A stretch of DNA of 64,000 nucleotides from Bradyrhizobium japonicum USDA 6. GTDB lineage: Bacteria; Pseudomonadota; Alphaproteobacteria; Rhizobiales; Xanthobacteraceae. Shown here piece by piece: positions 38,007 to 47,468 of this stretch. A program made the translations under genes and the position numbers. Every line of letters begins with the position of its first letter. Position 1 is the first letter of the stretch. The stretch spans positions 8,301,001 through 8,365,000 of the forward strand of contig NC_017249.1 in assembly GCF_000284375.1 (NCBI RefSeq). The letters are read 5' to 3'. The notes under the pieces are model-generated. The model saw nothing but the letters and a program-made list of their open reading frames with translations. It was not told where the DNA came from and made no database searches.

Positions 38007-38300
38007 TCATGCAGCTGCGGCTGGGACGTGGGTCTGGCAGCTGGCCGGGCAAACCCTATCGCACGCACCGCAGCCGATGCAGGCGCCCTGATCGTTCAGA
38101 ACCATAATCTTTTTTTCGACTTCATCGTCCGCGTCATTGTCAAGGTTGACGAGTTCGCCCTCCTCGTTGATGCCTTTCAAAGTCATGACATCTTGACCGC
38201 ACACCTTGAAACAGCGGCCACAGCCGATGCACTTCTTGGCATCGATCGAGGCTAGGTATTGTGGCATCCAGTCGCGGCCGTCTCGCGTTGCAAATGACAT
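38007..38300 (-). CDS. fdxB: Nif-specific ferredoxin III (FdxB)
   Basis: A 97-residue bacterial-type ferredoxin with two [4Fe-4S] motifs, CIGCGRCFKVC and CIGCGACDRVC, separated by the long acidic linker (NLDNDADDEVEKKI) typical of the nif-specific FdxB type. N-terminal RDGRDWMPQYLASID also fits. Electron carrier for nitrogenase or cofactor assembly. Last gene of the nifDKENX operon; ATG 38300 lies 10 bases after the preceding small gene. Confidence 0.94.
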   Translation of the reverse strand: MSFATRDGRDWMPQYLASIDAKKCIGCGRCFKVCGQDVMTLKGINEEGELVNLDNDADDEVEKKIMVLNDQGACIGCGACDRVCPASCQTHVPAAAA

Positions 38301-38310
38301 GCATTGCCCT

Positions 38311-38529
38311 TCAAGTATTTTCCAGCTCTTTTAGCTCGCGACTCTTGCGCTCCAGTTCGACATAGACATCGTACGCCTTCTGCGCCACCGCCATAATCGA
38401 CGTCCAGTTGATGGGCAATTCTTCCGAAAGGTCGTGCAGATCCATCTTGGCCTGTATCGCCTTGGCGGACACTTTCTTTAGTTCGGCCTTCAGTATTTCA
38501 CTGATCGCCCATGAGTGAGTATCCTCAAT
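38311..38529 (-). CDS. NifX-associated DUF683-type small protein, start codon unclear
   Basis: The frame encodes [20 protein letters not shown], then [20 protein letters not shown] and [19 protein letters not shown], the pattern of the DUF683/CCE_0567 family found after nifX and the DUF269 protein. Small helical-bundle proteins linked to FeMo-cofactor handling. No ATG, GTG or TTG exists in frame between the upstream stop (38557-38559) and this homology. The frame is drawn from an ATT at 38529. A nearby ATG (ATGGGCGATCAG, about 38507) is one base out of frame. Either a rare start, internal start or a one-base change is involved. Confidence 0.68.
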   Translation of the reverse strand: MEDTHSWAISEILKAELKKVSAKAIQAKMDLHDLSEELPINWTSIMAVAQKAYDVYVELERKSRELKELENT

Positions 38530-38989
38530 AGTTAGCCACGTCTGGAAATTTCCGAATCAGGCCAATTCCCTCGCTGACATATCTATCCCCCTCTTGAGCC
38601 AGCTTGACGCAATTATCGAATCCCAAGCGATGCACGTCGCGCAGCTGCTTGTTTACGGCGACCAACCGCCCTGCGATGAGCACTATGCGCCCGAAGCCTT
38701 CATGATGCAGCTTCAGGATCGGCTGAACCATAATGCCGGTCTCCCTCTCTACTGACAGGCCGACCGCATTGAAGAACAACTCAAGCCGCCATAGTGTATT
38801 GGGATCGGGATCACCGATGATCGGCAATGCGCGTCGTCTCTCCCTGTTCAGGATATAGGGTTCGAGCAGATCAAGGTCGCTCTTCCCTTCCCAGGCTTCA
38901 TTGGTATCCTGGGCGCGCCAAAGCTTGACTAACTCGATTAGAAATGGTGCGTCGACGACGCTGCCCTGCTGCGCTATTTTTGCGGTCAT
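38525..38989 (-). CDS. NifX-associated protein (DUF269)
   Basis: A 154-residue protein of the DUF269 family that follows nifX in most nif operons. Features: [40 protein letters not shown] and [19 protein letters not shown], then [20 protein letters not shown]. Likely helps carry cofactor precursors; exact role unknown. Starts 6 bases after nifX; its stop overlaps the next gene's region. Confidence 0.93.
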   Translation of the reverse strand: MTAKIAQQGSVVDAPFLIELVKLWRAQDTNEAWEGKSDLDLLEPYILNRERRRALPIIGDPDPNTLWRLELFFNAVGLSVERETGIMVQPILKLHHEGFGRIVLIAGRLVAVNKQLRDVHRLGFDNCVKLAQEGDRYVSEGIGLIRKFPDVANY

Positions 38990-38995
38990 ATCATC

Positions 38996-39391
38996 TCATT
39001 CGTCGAACTCAAACGATCGCGGTTGGTCCTTTGCAAGGACCTTGCGCAGCCAGGGAGGTGGCGTGCCCTTCAGCACCGACTCGAGCTTTTCCAGCAACAC
39101 GTGAATGCTTTCCGGTTTGCTCACCTTGATAGGATGAATTTTGCTGGCCACCACTCGCGCAGCCGCGGCACCACCAATGGCCGCGACGTATAGGATGGCG
39201 CAATCCTTGATCGCCTGGATCTTTGGCGCCAACTTGTCACCACTGCCGTCCTCCTCAAGATCGCCCTCAAACTCGATAGCTTTAAGAAAGACATGCCCGC
39301 TGGGCGCGACATCGTAGATTGCAATATTCTTTGCCCAGCCAAAATGAGCATCGACGCGTCTCAGATCCTGAGTGGCAAAAGCGACCTTCAT
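38996..39391 (-). CDS. nifX: FeMo-cofactor carrier NifX
   Basis: A 131-residue NifX that binds NifB-co or VK-cluster between NifB, NifEN and NifH. Features: MKVAFATQDLRRVDAHFGWA, then IYDVAPSGHVFLKAIEFEGD and CAILYVAAIGGAAAARVVAS. The start overlaps the nifN stop as ATGA. Ends with a basic tail. Intact. Confidence 0.96.
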   Translation of the reverse strand: MKVAFATQDLRRVDAHFGWAKNIAIYDVAPSGHVFLKAIEFEGDLEEDGSGDKLAPKIQAIKDCAILYVAAIGGAAAARVVASKIHPIKVSKPESIHVLLEKLESVLKGTPPPWLRKVLAKDQPRSFEFDE

Positions 39392-40797
39392 GCAATTGAC
39401 CTTTCAGGCGCGCCAGTGGAGCGGCGATGCCCCACGTGTTGTGGCAGTCCGGGCGTGGTCCGCCACCTATCGGGTGTAGGTCGGTCGTTCTCGTCGCGAT
39501 GCGCGATCACGAGATTGGCGATTTGGAAGATCACATTGCGGGTACCACGATAGCCGACGGATACTTGGTGGCCCGCGCCAAGCCGATCGAATATCGGAAA
39601 ACCTACGCGATAGAACGGCACTTTCAGCCGCCCCGCCGCTTGCCTTCCATGCGAATGCGTGATCAGCAGATCGCAATGCTTTTCTTTTGCAAATCCTTCC
39701 AGATCTTCGAGGTCACCAATGAGAACCTCCTTGGTCCTGATTCGCTCGATCACCTCAGACTGAGTGGTCGTCACGGCGACGGTCACCTGCGCGCCCATAT
39801 CGTGCAGCATGCCGGATAAATCGAACAGAAGGTCTGGCTCGGCACCGATCGCGACTTTGCGGCCGCCAATATGGAAGTGCGCGTCCAACATAGCATCGGC
39901 GAGCTGACTGCGCTGGCGTCGATATTTCGAGGGTATCGGGCGCCCGCTAATCTCGCTCAAAAACATCATGAAATCGTCGTTTGGATGAAGACCACACAGT
40001 CGCTCGAACACACGAAAAGGCACCCCGGTTTTAGTCTGCATGACCTCAGCCGCGCGCTGCATCTGCGCACCGATTGCAATGGTCCACCCTGCGCGCCCCA
40101 TGCTCGCGATCTCGTCGACGTCAATGCCGCCGATGGTCGTTGACGTAAACTCATCGGGGATATGCCCGTCGAGCGATCCCGCCAAGTCAGGGAGAAAGGA
40201 GGGGTACAATCCGAAATCCTCCAGCAAGGCACGGAGTTCATCAAGGTCGCCGGGCGTCAGGTGACACCCCGGTAGAACATTTACCTTCGAGGGATCCCGC
40301 AGGCCATTGGCACTTGGCCGGTCCACCAGCACCTCCACCATGCGTGCAACTGCCTTCTCCCACCCATCCTGGAACGCGCCCTTGAAATCAGGCGTTGATA
40401 CATATACGAGCGGCAACTTTGTGAGTTGCGGATACGCACTCCGGATTAGTTTGAGGTACGCTTCCACATCGTCGCCGTTGGTCTCGGTGACACCGGTCGA
40501 GCAGATTCCGATGATCTTCGGCTTAGCGCGCTTGGAGATGTTAAGTATCGCCTGCTCCAAATTTTCATATCCGCCGAGTACGGTCGCGACCTCGCTCATC
40601 GCGGTGGTCTGCAGCGGTATTGCTTCTTTGAAGTGCCGGACAAAGAGCGTGAGACCGAAGGATGTGCACCCCTGTGAGCCGTGCAGAAGCGGCATCGCAC
40701 CGCGCAGCCCCATGAAGGCGTATGCGCCGCCGATCGGCTGGCTCATCTTCAGCGGGTTGACAACGCAGGCTTTTGTCGGCGCCGTGACCAGGGCCAT
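39388..40797 (-). CDS. nifN: FeMo-cofactor scaffold NifN
   Basis: A 469-residue NifK-like protein that with NifE forms the scaffold for FeMo-cofactor synthesis. Features: KACVVNPLKMSQPIGGAYAF (with the cluster Cys), LLHGSQGCTSFGLTLFVRHF, and IGICSTGVTETNGDD. Starts ten bases after nifE. The last 30 residues are basic. Intact, overlapping nifX by ATGA. Confidence 0.97.
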   Translation of the reverse strand: MALVTAPTKACVVNPLKMSQPIGGAYAFMGLRGAMPLLHGSQGCTSFGLTLFVRHFKEAIPLQTTAMSEVATVLGGYENLEQAILNISKRAKPKIIGICSTGVTETNGDDVEAYLKLIRSAYPQLTKLPLVYVSTPDFKGAFQDGWEKAVARMVEVLVDRPSANGLRDPSKVNVLPGCHLTPGDLDELRALLEDFGLYPSFLPDLAGSLDGHIPDEFTSTTIGGIDVDEIASMGRAGWTIAIGAQMQRAAEVMQTKTGVPFRVFERLCGLHPNDDFMMFLSEISGRPIPSKYRRQRSQLADAMLDAHFHIGGRKVAIGAEPDLLFDLSGMLHDMGAQVTVAVTTTQSEVIERIRTKEVLIGDLEDLEGFAKEKHCDLLITHSHGRQAAGRLKVPFYRVGFPIFDRLGAGHQVSVGYRGTRNVIFQIANLVIAHRDENDRPTPDRWRTTPGLPQHVGHRRSTGAPERSIA

Positions 40798-40806
40798 GGC
40801 GACTCC

Positions 40807-42450
40807 CTACTCTGCGGCCTGTCGCATATCAGATGGCTCGGACATCAACATATCTTCGATGCGTCCTTGACAGCAGCCACCGGCCGCATTGGTATGCTCT
40901 CGGACCGCTGCGACGCTCCTCAAGCCGTGCACGGAGATTGCGTCCTCAATCGTGCCCAGATCAACCCTGTTACACACGCAGATATTCCTCGCGCGGCGCG
41001 CTGTTTCGGCGAGGACCGGATCGCCGGCGATCGCGGCCATGGACTGCATCTGCTCCCGCGCTTTGGCCAAAGCCTCCCATGGCGCTGGCCGACGTAGCTG
41101 CTCCCACATCGGGCTTGAGAGCGAATTATCGATCTCCTCCACCAGCTTGACTATTCCGGCATAGCCCATATAGGCGTGGCAACGCTCCTGGTTGATATCG
41201 ACCCATGGCACCGCCGCCTTCAGCGCGACAAATTGCGACTTGCCGCCCGATAGCATGATGTCCGCTTCTGCGTCCTTCAACATCTTGTACATTTCGCGCG
41301 CAGTCATGTCGTCGATCATGTGGGCATCCTGCCCCATGAGCTCCTTGATGCGCTCCTTGTCTTCCATGGTCGATTTCTTCACACTGGTTCCGACTAATTC
41401 CAGCCCGGCTTCCTGGAGCGCCGAGACGACCGACCATGACTTGACACCGCCGGTCATTAACAAGGCCCTTTTGCCTTCGAGTCGCGGCTTGTACGGCTGG
41501 ATGGCAGCCCACGCCCGCGCTTCCTCGCGCGCGATCACCGCTTCGGTGCGCCCGAGCAGATCTGCCGGGGCGCCGCGCTCAACCAATAAGCGGGCGATCT
41601 GGCGTAGCGATTCGCTTGAATCCTGAATACCGTAGAACGACCCCTCGAAGAATGGGATCCCGTAACGTTGCTCCATCTTGCGTGCCACGTTGATCATGGA
41701 TTTTGAGCACACCAACATTGCCGCCCGCGCGCGATGAGATGAAGCGACTTCGCGGTATTTGCCATCGCCCGAAATGCAGCAGAGAATTCGCACTCCAAGC
41801 TCGTCTAACACTGGCTTCACCTGCCAGAGCTCTCCTGAAAGGTTGTATTCTCCGATCAGATTGATGTCGTACGGCGTGGTGTAGTCCGGTTCTCGCGTGC
41901 CGATCACGTAGTCGAGCAAGGCTTCGCCCGCGAGCTTGTTACCGAGGTTTTTCGAACCGGCGAAGCCCGGAGAATTGATCGGGATCACCGGTTTTGAGAA
42001 TCTTCGCGACGCTGCCTTGCAGACTGCATTGATGTCATCGCCGATCATCGCCGGGATGCAGGTTTGATAGACGAAGATTGCGGGCGGATCGCACTTGTCG
42101 ATGATCTCCTTGATCGCTTTGCACAGCCGCTTCTCGCCTCCGAATACAATATCGGTTTCGCTCAAATCGGTTGTGAAAGCGGTGCGCCACAAATCCGAGC
42201 CGGACGACGCCGCGCCGCGATTGTCCCAGGAATTACCTTCGCACGCGATCGGGCCATGTACCAAGTGAGCGACATCGGTGAACGGCTGCAGCGCAACCTT
42301 CGCGCCGTCGAAAGCACAGCCACCCGCAGCGCTACCCGGCTGCAACTGTCTGGTACAGCCGTTCCTGCGTTCCGCCTCAGACTTACTGCCATTCTTGGCG
42401 CAGCCCGGCTCGTCGAAGATATCCTGGACCGTGGCCGCCAGTGAACTCAT
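40807..42450 (-). CDS. nifE: FeMo-cofactor scaffold NifE
   Basis: From ATG 42450 (GAGAGGAAGCAGG before it) 547 residues, the length I recall for Bradyrhizobium; the frame is open to 42486. NifD-like subunit of the NifEN scaffold. Features: GGCAFDGAKVALQPFTDVAH, VHGPIACEGNSWDNRG, IFVYQTCIPAMIGDDINAVC and a C-terminal extension ICVCNRVDLGTIEDA...GGCCQGRIEDML. That extension resembles a small BFD-type [2Fe-2S]-binding segment, known in some NifE proteins. Confidence 0.97.
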   Translation of the reverse strand: MSSLAATVQDIFDEPGCAKNGSKSEAERRNGCTRQLQPGSAAGGCAFDGAKVALQPFTDVAHLVHGPIACEGNSWDNRGAASSGSDLWRTAFTTDLSETDIVFGGEKRLCKAIKEIIDKCDPPAIFVYQTCIPAMIGDDINAVCKAASRRFSKPVIPINSPGFAGSKNLGNKLAGEALLDYVIGTREPDYTTPYDINLIGEYNLSGELWQVKPVLDELGVRILCCISGDGKYREVASSHRARAAMLVCSKSMINVARKMEQRYGIPFFEGSFYGIQDSSESLRQIARLLVERGAPADLLGRTEAVIAREEARAWAAIQPYKPRLEGKRALLMTGGVKSWSVVSALQEAGLELVGTSVKKSTMEDKERIKELMGQDAHMIDDMTAREMYKMLKDAEADIMLSGGKSQFVALKAAVPWVDINQERCHAYMGYAGIVKLVEEIDNSLSSPMWEQLRRPAPWEALAKAREQMQSMAAIAGDPVLAETARRARNICVCNRVDLGTIEDAISVHGLRSVAAVREHTNAAGGCCQGRIEDMLMSEPSDMRQAAE

Positions 42451-42499
42451 CCTGCTTCCTCTCAGGGCAACAAATTGTAAACTCAACCGTTATGTGCTC

Positions 42500-42529
42500 G
42501 TGCCATCGTCCAGTCCTGGACGATGGCAC
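42500..42529 (-). other. Perfect intercistronic hairpin between nifK and nifE
   Basis: GTGCCATCGTCCA pairs exactly with TGGACGATGGCAC (13 bp) around a GTCC loop. On the transcribed strand no T-run follows, so it is not a standard terminator. It likely stabilises or processes the nifDK mRNA relative to nifE. Confidence 0.85.
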
Positions 42530-42542
42530 GTGTAGTTGCTCA

Positions 42543-44099
42543 TCAACGAATGATGTCGAAGCTGTAGTCGGTTTTGCCAAGAATGTTGGTCTTGTTGTCG
42601 ATCTCGTCGAAGATCTTGTCCAGGATCTTGACCAGCACATTCAGACCGCCCTGATAGCCCCATATGGGGGAGCGGTGATGGTGATGCCGGTCGAAAATCG
42701 GAAAGCCGATGCGGATCAGTGGCGTTGCGGTATCACGCTCCAGATACTTCCCATAGGTGTTGCCAATCAGAAAATCGACCGGCTCGGTGAACAAGAGTGA
42801 ACGCATGTGCCAGAGATCCCGCCCCGGATAGACTTGGCAGCCCTGTCCAAATGGCGAGCTTGCAAGCAGCGCCTGCATTTTCTCCTGCCACGCTTTGTTG
42901 CCATTGGTGGACAGCACATGGGTCGGCTCGGCGCCGAGTTCGAGCAGAAACGCAGCCAATCCATAGCAAAGATCCGGATCGCCATAGATCGCGAACTTTT
43001 TGCCATGAACATGAGCGCTTGAGTCGGCAATGGCATCAACCAAGCGGCCACGTTCTCGCGCGAGTTGCTCCGGAATCTCCTTGCCGCTGATGCGTGACAG
43101 CGCGACGATAAAGTCATCCGTTGCTGATAAGCCTACCGGGTAGTTGAAGGATAGAACGTCCTGGCCATGCTCTGCCGCAAATGACAGCGTTTTTTCCGTG
43201 CACCATTGCTGCATGGAGATGGTCGCCTTGGCGTGAATCGCGTTCGCCGCATCCTTCAGCGTCGTACCACCGTCATACATCCGGAATTCGCCGTCTGTCG
43301 GAGTGTCGAACACTTCAGAATTGTCGGCGAGAACTGTGTGCTGGATGCCCATCAATTCCAAGATGCGCTTAATCTCGCGAAGGTTCCCGACGGTATATCC
43401 ATCGAACCCGCCAATGATGTTGATCGCTCCATTCGGTTTGCGCTCCAGCTTCGGCGCTGTTCCGGCCTTGCCGTCCCAAAAATGCTCCAGAATGCCTTTG
43501 AGGGCATTGTCGTAGCCGGTGACGTGACTGCCAACGAATGCGGGCGTGTGGGCGAACGGCACGTCGAAGTCTGCCGGAACCGAGCCCTTTTCTTTCGACG
43601 TCTTGATGAAGGCGTTCAGGTCATCGCCGATCACTTCGGCCATGCAGGTTGTGGAAACCGCAATCATCTTGGGCTTGTACATCTTGTAGCTGTTCGCGAG
43701 CCCGTCGGTCATGTTGTTCAGACCGCCGAATACGGCAGCATCTTCCGTCATTGATGAAGAGACACAGGAGCTAGGCTCCTTGAAGTGCCGCGACAAATGA
43801 CTGCGGTAATAGGCCACACAGCCTTGGCTGCCGTGGACGAAGGGCAGCGTGCGCTCAAAGCCGACAGAGGCGAATACGGCGCCAAGCGGCTGACACGCCT
43901 TCGCCGGATTTACCGCCAGCGCCTCCCGCGCGAAGTTTTTTTCGCGATATTCGGCCGTTTTGGTCCATTCCTTGATACGTTCGACCTCGGCAGGATCGCG
44001 CGGATTCTCGAATATCTTCTTCTTCGCCAGCATTTGCTGGTATTCTGGACCGCGGAACAGTTCGACATGATCGAGCACGTGTTCGGCACTCTGCGGCAT
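42543..44099 (-). CDS. nifK: Nitrogenase MoFe protein beta chain NifK
   Basis: A 518-residue NifK. P-cluster ligands Cys69 ([10 protein letters not shown]), Cys94 ([13 protein letters not shown]) and Cys152 ([13 protein letters not shown]) are all present, as is the C-terminal block [13 protein letters not shown]. Together with NifD it forms the MoFe heterotetramer that reduces dinitrogen. ATG 44099 preceded by AAGGA; 65 bases separate it from nifD. Intact. Confidence 0.99.
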   Translation of the reverse strand: MPQSAEHVLDHVELFRGPEYQQMLAKKKIFENPRDPAEVERIKEWTKTAEYREKNFAREALAVNPAKACQPLGAVFASVGFERTLPFVHGSQGCVAYYRSHLSRHFKEPSSCVSSSMTEDAAVFGGLNNMTDGLANSYKMYKPKMIAVSTTCMAEVIGDDLNAFIKTSKEKGSVPADFDVPFAHTPAFVGSHVTGYDNALKGILEHFWDGKAGTAPKLERKPNGAINIIGGFDGYTVGNLREIKRILELMGIQHTVLADNSEVFDTPTDGEFRMYDGGTTLKDAANAIHAKATISMQQWCTEKTLSFAAEHGQDVLSFNYPVGLSATDDFIVALSRISGKEIPEQLARERGRLVDAIADSSAHVHGKKFAIYGDPDLCYGLAAFLLELGAEPTHVLSTNGNKAWQEKMQALLASSPFGQGCQVYPGRDLWHMRSLLFTEPVDFLIGNTYGKYLERDTATPLIRIGFPIFDRHHHHRSPIWGYQGGLNVLVKILDKIFDEIDNKTNILGKTDYSFDIIR

Positions 44100-44164
44100 C
44101 GGTGAAATCCTTCACTATCAGATTGGAATCGCCCGGGCTTTCCCGGAGAGCGAGACGAGTTGCG

Positions 44165-45667
44165 TTATTCTGCAGCCTGGAGCTTGGCGCTCGGCGCTTC
44201 CTTCCAGGGAGCTTTCGTTCTTTTCCAAATTGGCGAGTTGACGGCCATGTCCATGTCGCGCGCGAAGATCGCAAAGCCGTCATAACCGTGATATGGACCC
44301 GAATAGTCCCACGAATGCATCTGCCGGAACGGCACACTCATCTTTTGGAAAACGTACTTTTCCTTGATGCCTGAGCCGACAAGATCAGGCTGGAGTTTTT
44401 CGACGAAGCGCTCGAACTCATAGCCATTGACGTCATCATAGATGAGGGTGCTGTCTTTCACGTAGTGCTGAGCTGTGCGCTGATAGTCGTCGTTGTGACC
44501 GAACTCGTAGCCAGTGCCAATGACGTCCATCCCGAGGTCCTCGTACGCGCCAATCACATGACGCGGACGAAGGCCGCCGACGTACAGCATCACCGTCTTG
44601 CCCTCGAGGCGCGGGCGATATTTTGCAATCACGGCGTCCACCAGCGGCTGATACTTCTCGATCACTCGCTCGGCGCCTTCCTTGATCTTGTCGTCAAAAT
44701 AACCCGCAATCCTGCGCAGTGAGTCCGCGATCTTTGAAGGTCCGAAGAAGTTGTACTCGCACCAAGGGATGCCGAACTTCTCTTCCATGTGGCGTGAGAT
44801 ATAGTTCATGGAACGGTAGCAATGCAGAATGTTGAGCTTTGCCTTCGGCGTTGCTTCGAGCTCGGCCAGTGAACCGTCGCCGGACCACTGCGCGATTACC
44901 CGTAGTCCCATCTCTTCAAGCAGAATTCGCGATGACCAAGCATCGCCGCCGATATTGTAGTCTCCGATGATCGCAACATCGTATGGTGTCGGCTCGAACT
45001 TTGGTTTGCCCTCGGCCTCGATATGCCCGAAAATCCAATCGCGTACCGCATCGTTTGCAATGTGATGGCCTAGTGACTGCGACACACCCCGAAAGCCCTC
45101 ACAACGGACCGGCACGATGGTCTTGCCTCCATATTCTTTGGATTTCGCCCTTGACACCGCCTCGATATCGTCACCGATCAACCCTACCGGGCACTCTGAT
45201 TGTATCGTAATGCCGTTGTTGAGTGGAAACAGCTCTTGGATTTCATCAAGGATTTTGTCCAGTTTCTTGTCGCCGCCAAATACGATATCCTTTTCCTGGA
45301 AGTCGGAGGTGAACTGCAGAGTCACGAAGCTATCGATGCCCGTGGTGCCAACGTAATAGTTGCGCCGCGAGCCCCATGAATATTGGCCGCAGCCAACCGG
45401 GCCATGGCTGATATGAACCATGTCCTTGATTGGTCCCCAGACCACCCCCTTCGACCCTGCATAGGCGCACCCTCTTATCGTCATCACGCCGGGTATGGAT
45501 TTGATGTTGGACTTCACCCCGCAGTCCGACTTACCTGCTTGGTGCACGTTGAGGTGCTTGGCACGCCTTTTCGCGGTTTTCTCCGGATAGACCTTCAGCA
45601 CCTCCTCGATCAGCTCTTTGTTGCGAGCCCTGATTTCTGCGACGCTGTTGGTCGTGGCGAGACTCAT
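44165..45667 (-). CDS. nifD: Nitrogenase MoFe protein alpha chain NifD
   Basis: A 500-residue NifD, the length known for Bradyrhizobium. P-cluster ligands Cys67 (IRGCAYAG), Cys93 ([12 protein letters not shown]) and Cys159 ([13 protein letters not shown]). The FeMo-cofactor Cys lies in [12 protein letters not shown] and the His ligand in [14 protein letters not shown]. First gene of nifDKENX-orf-orf-fdxB. ATG 45667 preceded by AAAGGACACCAG. -24/-12 promoter and NifA site upstream. Intact. Confidence 0.99.
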   Translation of the reverse strand: MSLATTNSVAEIRARNKELIEEVLKVYPEKTAKRRAKHLNVHQAGKSDCGVKSNIKSIPGVMTIRGCAYAGSKGVVWGPIKDMVHISHGPVGCGQYSWGSRRNYYVGTTGIDSFVTLQFTSDFQEKDIVFGGDKKLDKILDEIQELFPLNNGITIQSECPVGLIGDDIEAVSRAKSKEYGGKTIVPVRCEGFRGVSQSLGHHIANDAVRDWIFGHIEAEGKPKFEPTPYDVAIIGDYNIGGDAWSSRILLEEMGLRVIAQWSGDGSLAELEATPKAKLNILHCYRSMNYISRHMEEKFGIPWCEYNFFGPSKIADSLRRIAGYFDDKIKEGAERVIEKYQPLVDAVIAKYRPRLEGKTVMLYVGGLRPRHVIGAYEDLGMDVIGTGYEFGHNDDYQRTAQHYVKDSTLIYDDVNGYEFERFVEKLQPDLVGSGIKEKYVFQKMSVPFRQMHSWDYSGPYHGYDGFAIFARDMDMAVNSPIWKRTKAPWKEAPSAKLQAAE

Positions 45668-45722
45668 CTGGTGTCCTTTAAAAGGTTAGCTGTTGGGAGG
45701 GCGGCTTCTTGATCCAAGACTT

Positions 45723-45738
45723 TGCAACCGGCATGCCA
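45723..45738 (-). promoter_or_regulatory. Sigma54 promoter of nifDKENX
   Basis: On the minus strand TGGCATGCCGGTTGCA, one mismatch to TGGCAC-N5-TTGCW; 56 bases before nifD. Confidence 0.93.
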
Positions 45739-45806
45739 GGGTCTCATGAGCACTAAAACTAGAACAACAACAGTTTCTTAGCGCGACTTGTACGGTGACG
45801 GGCTGT

Positions 45807-45822
45807 TGTTGCGAATCCGACA
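45807..45822. promoter_or_regulatory. NifA site upstream of nifD
   Basis: TGTTGCGAATCCGACA fits TGT-N10-ACA, about 70 bases upstream of the -24 element. Confidence 0.85.
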
Positions 45823-46093
45823 TCTCGCCTTTGCGAGGGACTCTTGGTTTGGCGGTGTTCGAAATGGAACAAGGCGGCCGCGCGTGAAATTCACGGCGGA
45901 GTTTTTGAGTTTATGCGCGACAGCAACGCTCTGCGGTGTAAGGCGGAAGCAGGCCGCAAGTCTGGCTTCCAATCCTTCATACTTATTGAAACCTACAGGT
46001 GCTCACCTGCGATGTAATGACGTGCGCGATCTCGCGCTCTAGATCTCAAGGCGAGCTACCTCGACGCCACGTGAACTTCTTAGGCTCGTTAGA

Positions 46094-46177
46094 TCACACG
46101 AGCATCGTCGCGCCTTGATAAGGGGCACGCACGATCACATCGATGTCTTCGCGTGCGTTGTACATGCCGAGGGACAC
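46094..46177 (-). pseudogene. C-terminal stub of a SufS-type cysteine desulfurase
   Basis: Reading leftwards from the IS3 end: SVSLGMYNAREDIDVIVRAP then a short tail and stop at 46094. The pattern xASLGxYNTREDID is the C-terminus of group II (SufS/Csd) cysteine desulfurases. The rest of the gene is missing from this window; the frame now runs on into the IS element. A second, truncated desulfurase besides nifS. Confidence 0.68.
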
Positions 46178-46265
46178 AGAGCTGGCCCCGCAAATTCGGA
46201 CAGTAGCTTGAGTGGATTTTCTGCCTGACAGCGGCGAGGATTCTTGCTGCGAATCAGGAGCGAAG

Positions 46266-46571
46266 ATGACGAAGAAGAGCCGCCGGACGCATTCTCCGGC
46301 ATTCAAGGCGAAGGTTGCTTTGGCTGCGGTCAAAGGCGGCAAGACACTGGCTGAGCTGGCCCAACTGTTTGATGTTCATCCGAACCAGATCACGATCTGG
46401 AAAAACCAGCTCCTGGAAGGCGCCGCCGGCGTGTTTGGGCATGACAAGACATCGGCCGAGACGCCGGTCGATTTGAAGGCGTTACATGCCAAGATCGGCG
46501 AGCTGGCGTTGGAAAGCGATTTTTTGTCCGGCGCGCTCACCAAGGCGGGCCTGCTGAGCGCAAAGCGATGA
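46266..46571 (+). CDS. IS3-family OrfA (copy 1)
   Basis: From ATG 46266 101 residues. Helix-turn-helix protein of the IS3 family: MTKKSRRTHSPAFKAKVALA, LAELAQLFDVHPNQITIWKN, and LEGAAGVFGHD. It differs from copy 2 by at least Gly/Asp and Ser/Asn changes. The frame is intact, but the partner OrfB is broken. Confidence 0.9.
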   Translation: MTKKSRRTHSPAFKAKVALAAVKGGKTLAELAQLFDVHPNQITIWKNQLLEGAAGVFGHDKTSAETPVDLKALHAKIGELALESDFLSGALTKAGLLSAKR

Positions 46572-47203
46572 TCGACCGCGGTCATGATCTTTCTATCGTG
46601 CGCCAGGCGAAGGTCCTGAAGCTGGCTCGCAGCACGGTCTACTATGAACCTCGGCCAGTTTCGGCCGAGGACCTTGCCTTGATGCGTCGGCTCGATGAGC
46701 TGCATCTCGATTATCCCTTCGCGGGAGCGCGTATGCTGCGATCGTTGCTGCGGCGGGAGGGCGTATACGCCGGTCGCCGCCACATCGCGACGCTGATGAA
46801 GCGCATGGGGATCGAGGCGGTCTATCGTCGCCCGAACACGAGCAAGCCGGCTCCGGGTCACAAGATCTACCCGTACCTGTTGCGCGGATTGAAGATCGAG
46901 CGGCCCGACCATGCGTGGGCAATGGACATCACCTACATTCCGATGCGGCGTGGCTTCGTCTATCTCGCGGCGGTCGTCGATGTGTTCAGCCGACGGGTCC
47001 TGGCCCATCGCGTCTCGATCACAATGGAGGCGGCCTTCTGCGTCGAAGCGGTCCAGGAGGCGTTGGCGAAGCACGGCAGGCCCGCGATTTTCAACACGGA
47101 CCAGGGCAGCCAGTTCACCAGCCTCGAGTTCACCGATGTGCTGCTGGACGCGAAGATCGCCATCAGCATTGCGTTGTGGCTAGGGGACGCGCCCGACGAC
47201 TAG
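46568..47203 (+). pseudogene. IS3-family OrfB transposase, truncated (copy 1)
   Basis: Identical type to the copy 2 transposase up to ...LLDAKIAIS, then diverted by a 41-bp insertion into IALWLGDAPDD and a stop. The first two Asp of the DDE triad (AMDITYIPM and FNTDQGSQFTS) are present; the Glu region (VERLWRTVKYEE) lies after the break in another frame, and the 3' end is deleted. Inactive. Confidence 0.9.
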
Positions 47204-47468
47204 GCGCGTTGGACGGCAAGGGCGCCTGGCGCGACAACGTGTTTGTCGAGCGGCTCTGGCGCACGGTCAAATACGAAGAAGTTTATCTCCGCAATGGCCG
47301 CATGACCGTCGCCGACGATTTTGTCGTCGCTCTGGTCGGGCTACGCCCTCCCGACGCAACGACAAAATCGTAAAGCCCCGCGTTCAGCATAACCCGGCAG
47401 GAATCCACTTAAATCCAGCGGGGCGCTGTCCAAACAACCGGGGCCAGCTCTCTTCGAACACGGGGCTA

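Larger units (their letters stand above)
46178..47451 (+). mobile_element. IS3-family element, defective copy 1
   Basis: Ends AGAGCTGGCCCCG... and ...CGGGGCCAGCTCT are inverted repeats shared with the intact copy at 54980-56343 (opposite orientation). This copy has a 41-bp insertion (47169-47209) that breaks orfB, and lacks about 130 bp near 47291 that hold the orfB 3' end. The flanking bases (CAC left, CTT right) do not form a target duplication, unlike copy 2. Confidence 0.88.

Noticed and set aside
37406..38068. 220-codon minus-strand frame between fdxB and nopP
   Set aside because: Ser/Arg-rich, overlaps the fdxB 3' end, no motif; not supported as a gene.
46094..46342. 82-residue minus-strand frame as a single gene
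   Set aside because: It is a chance fusion of IS3 antisense sequence with the desulfurase stub; only the last part is meaningful.
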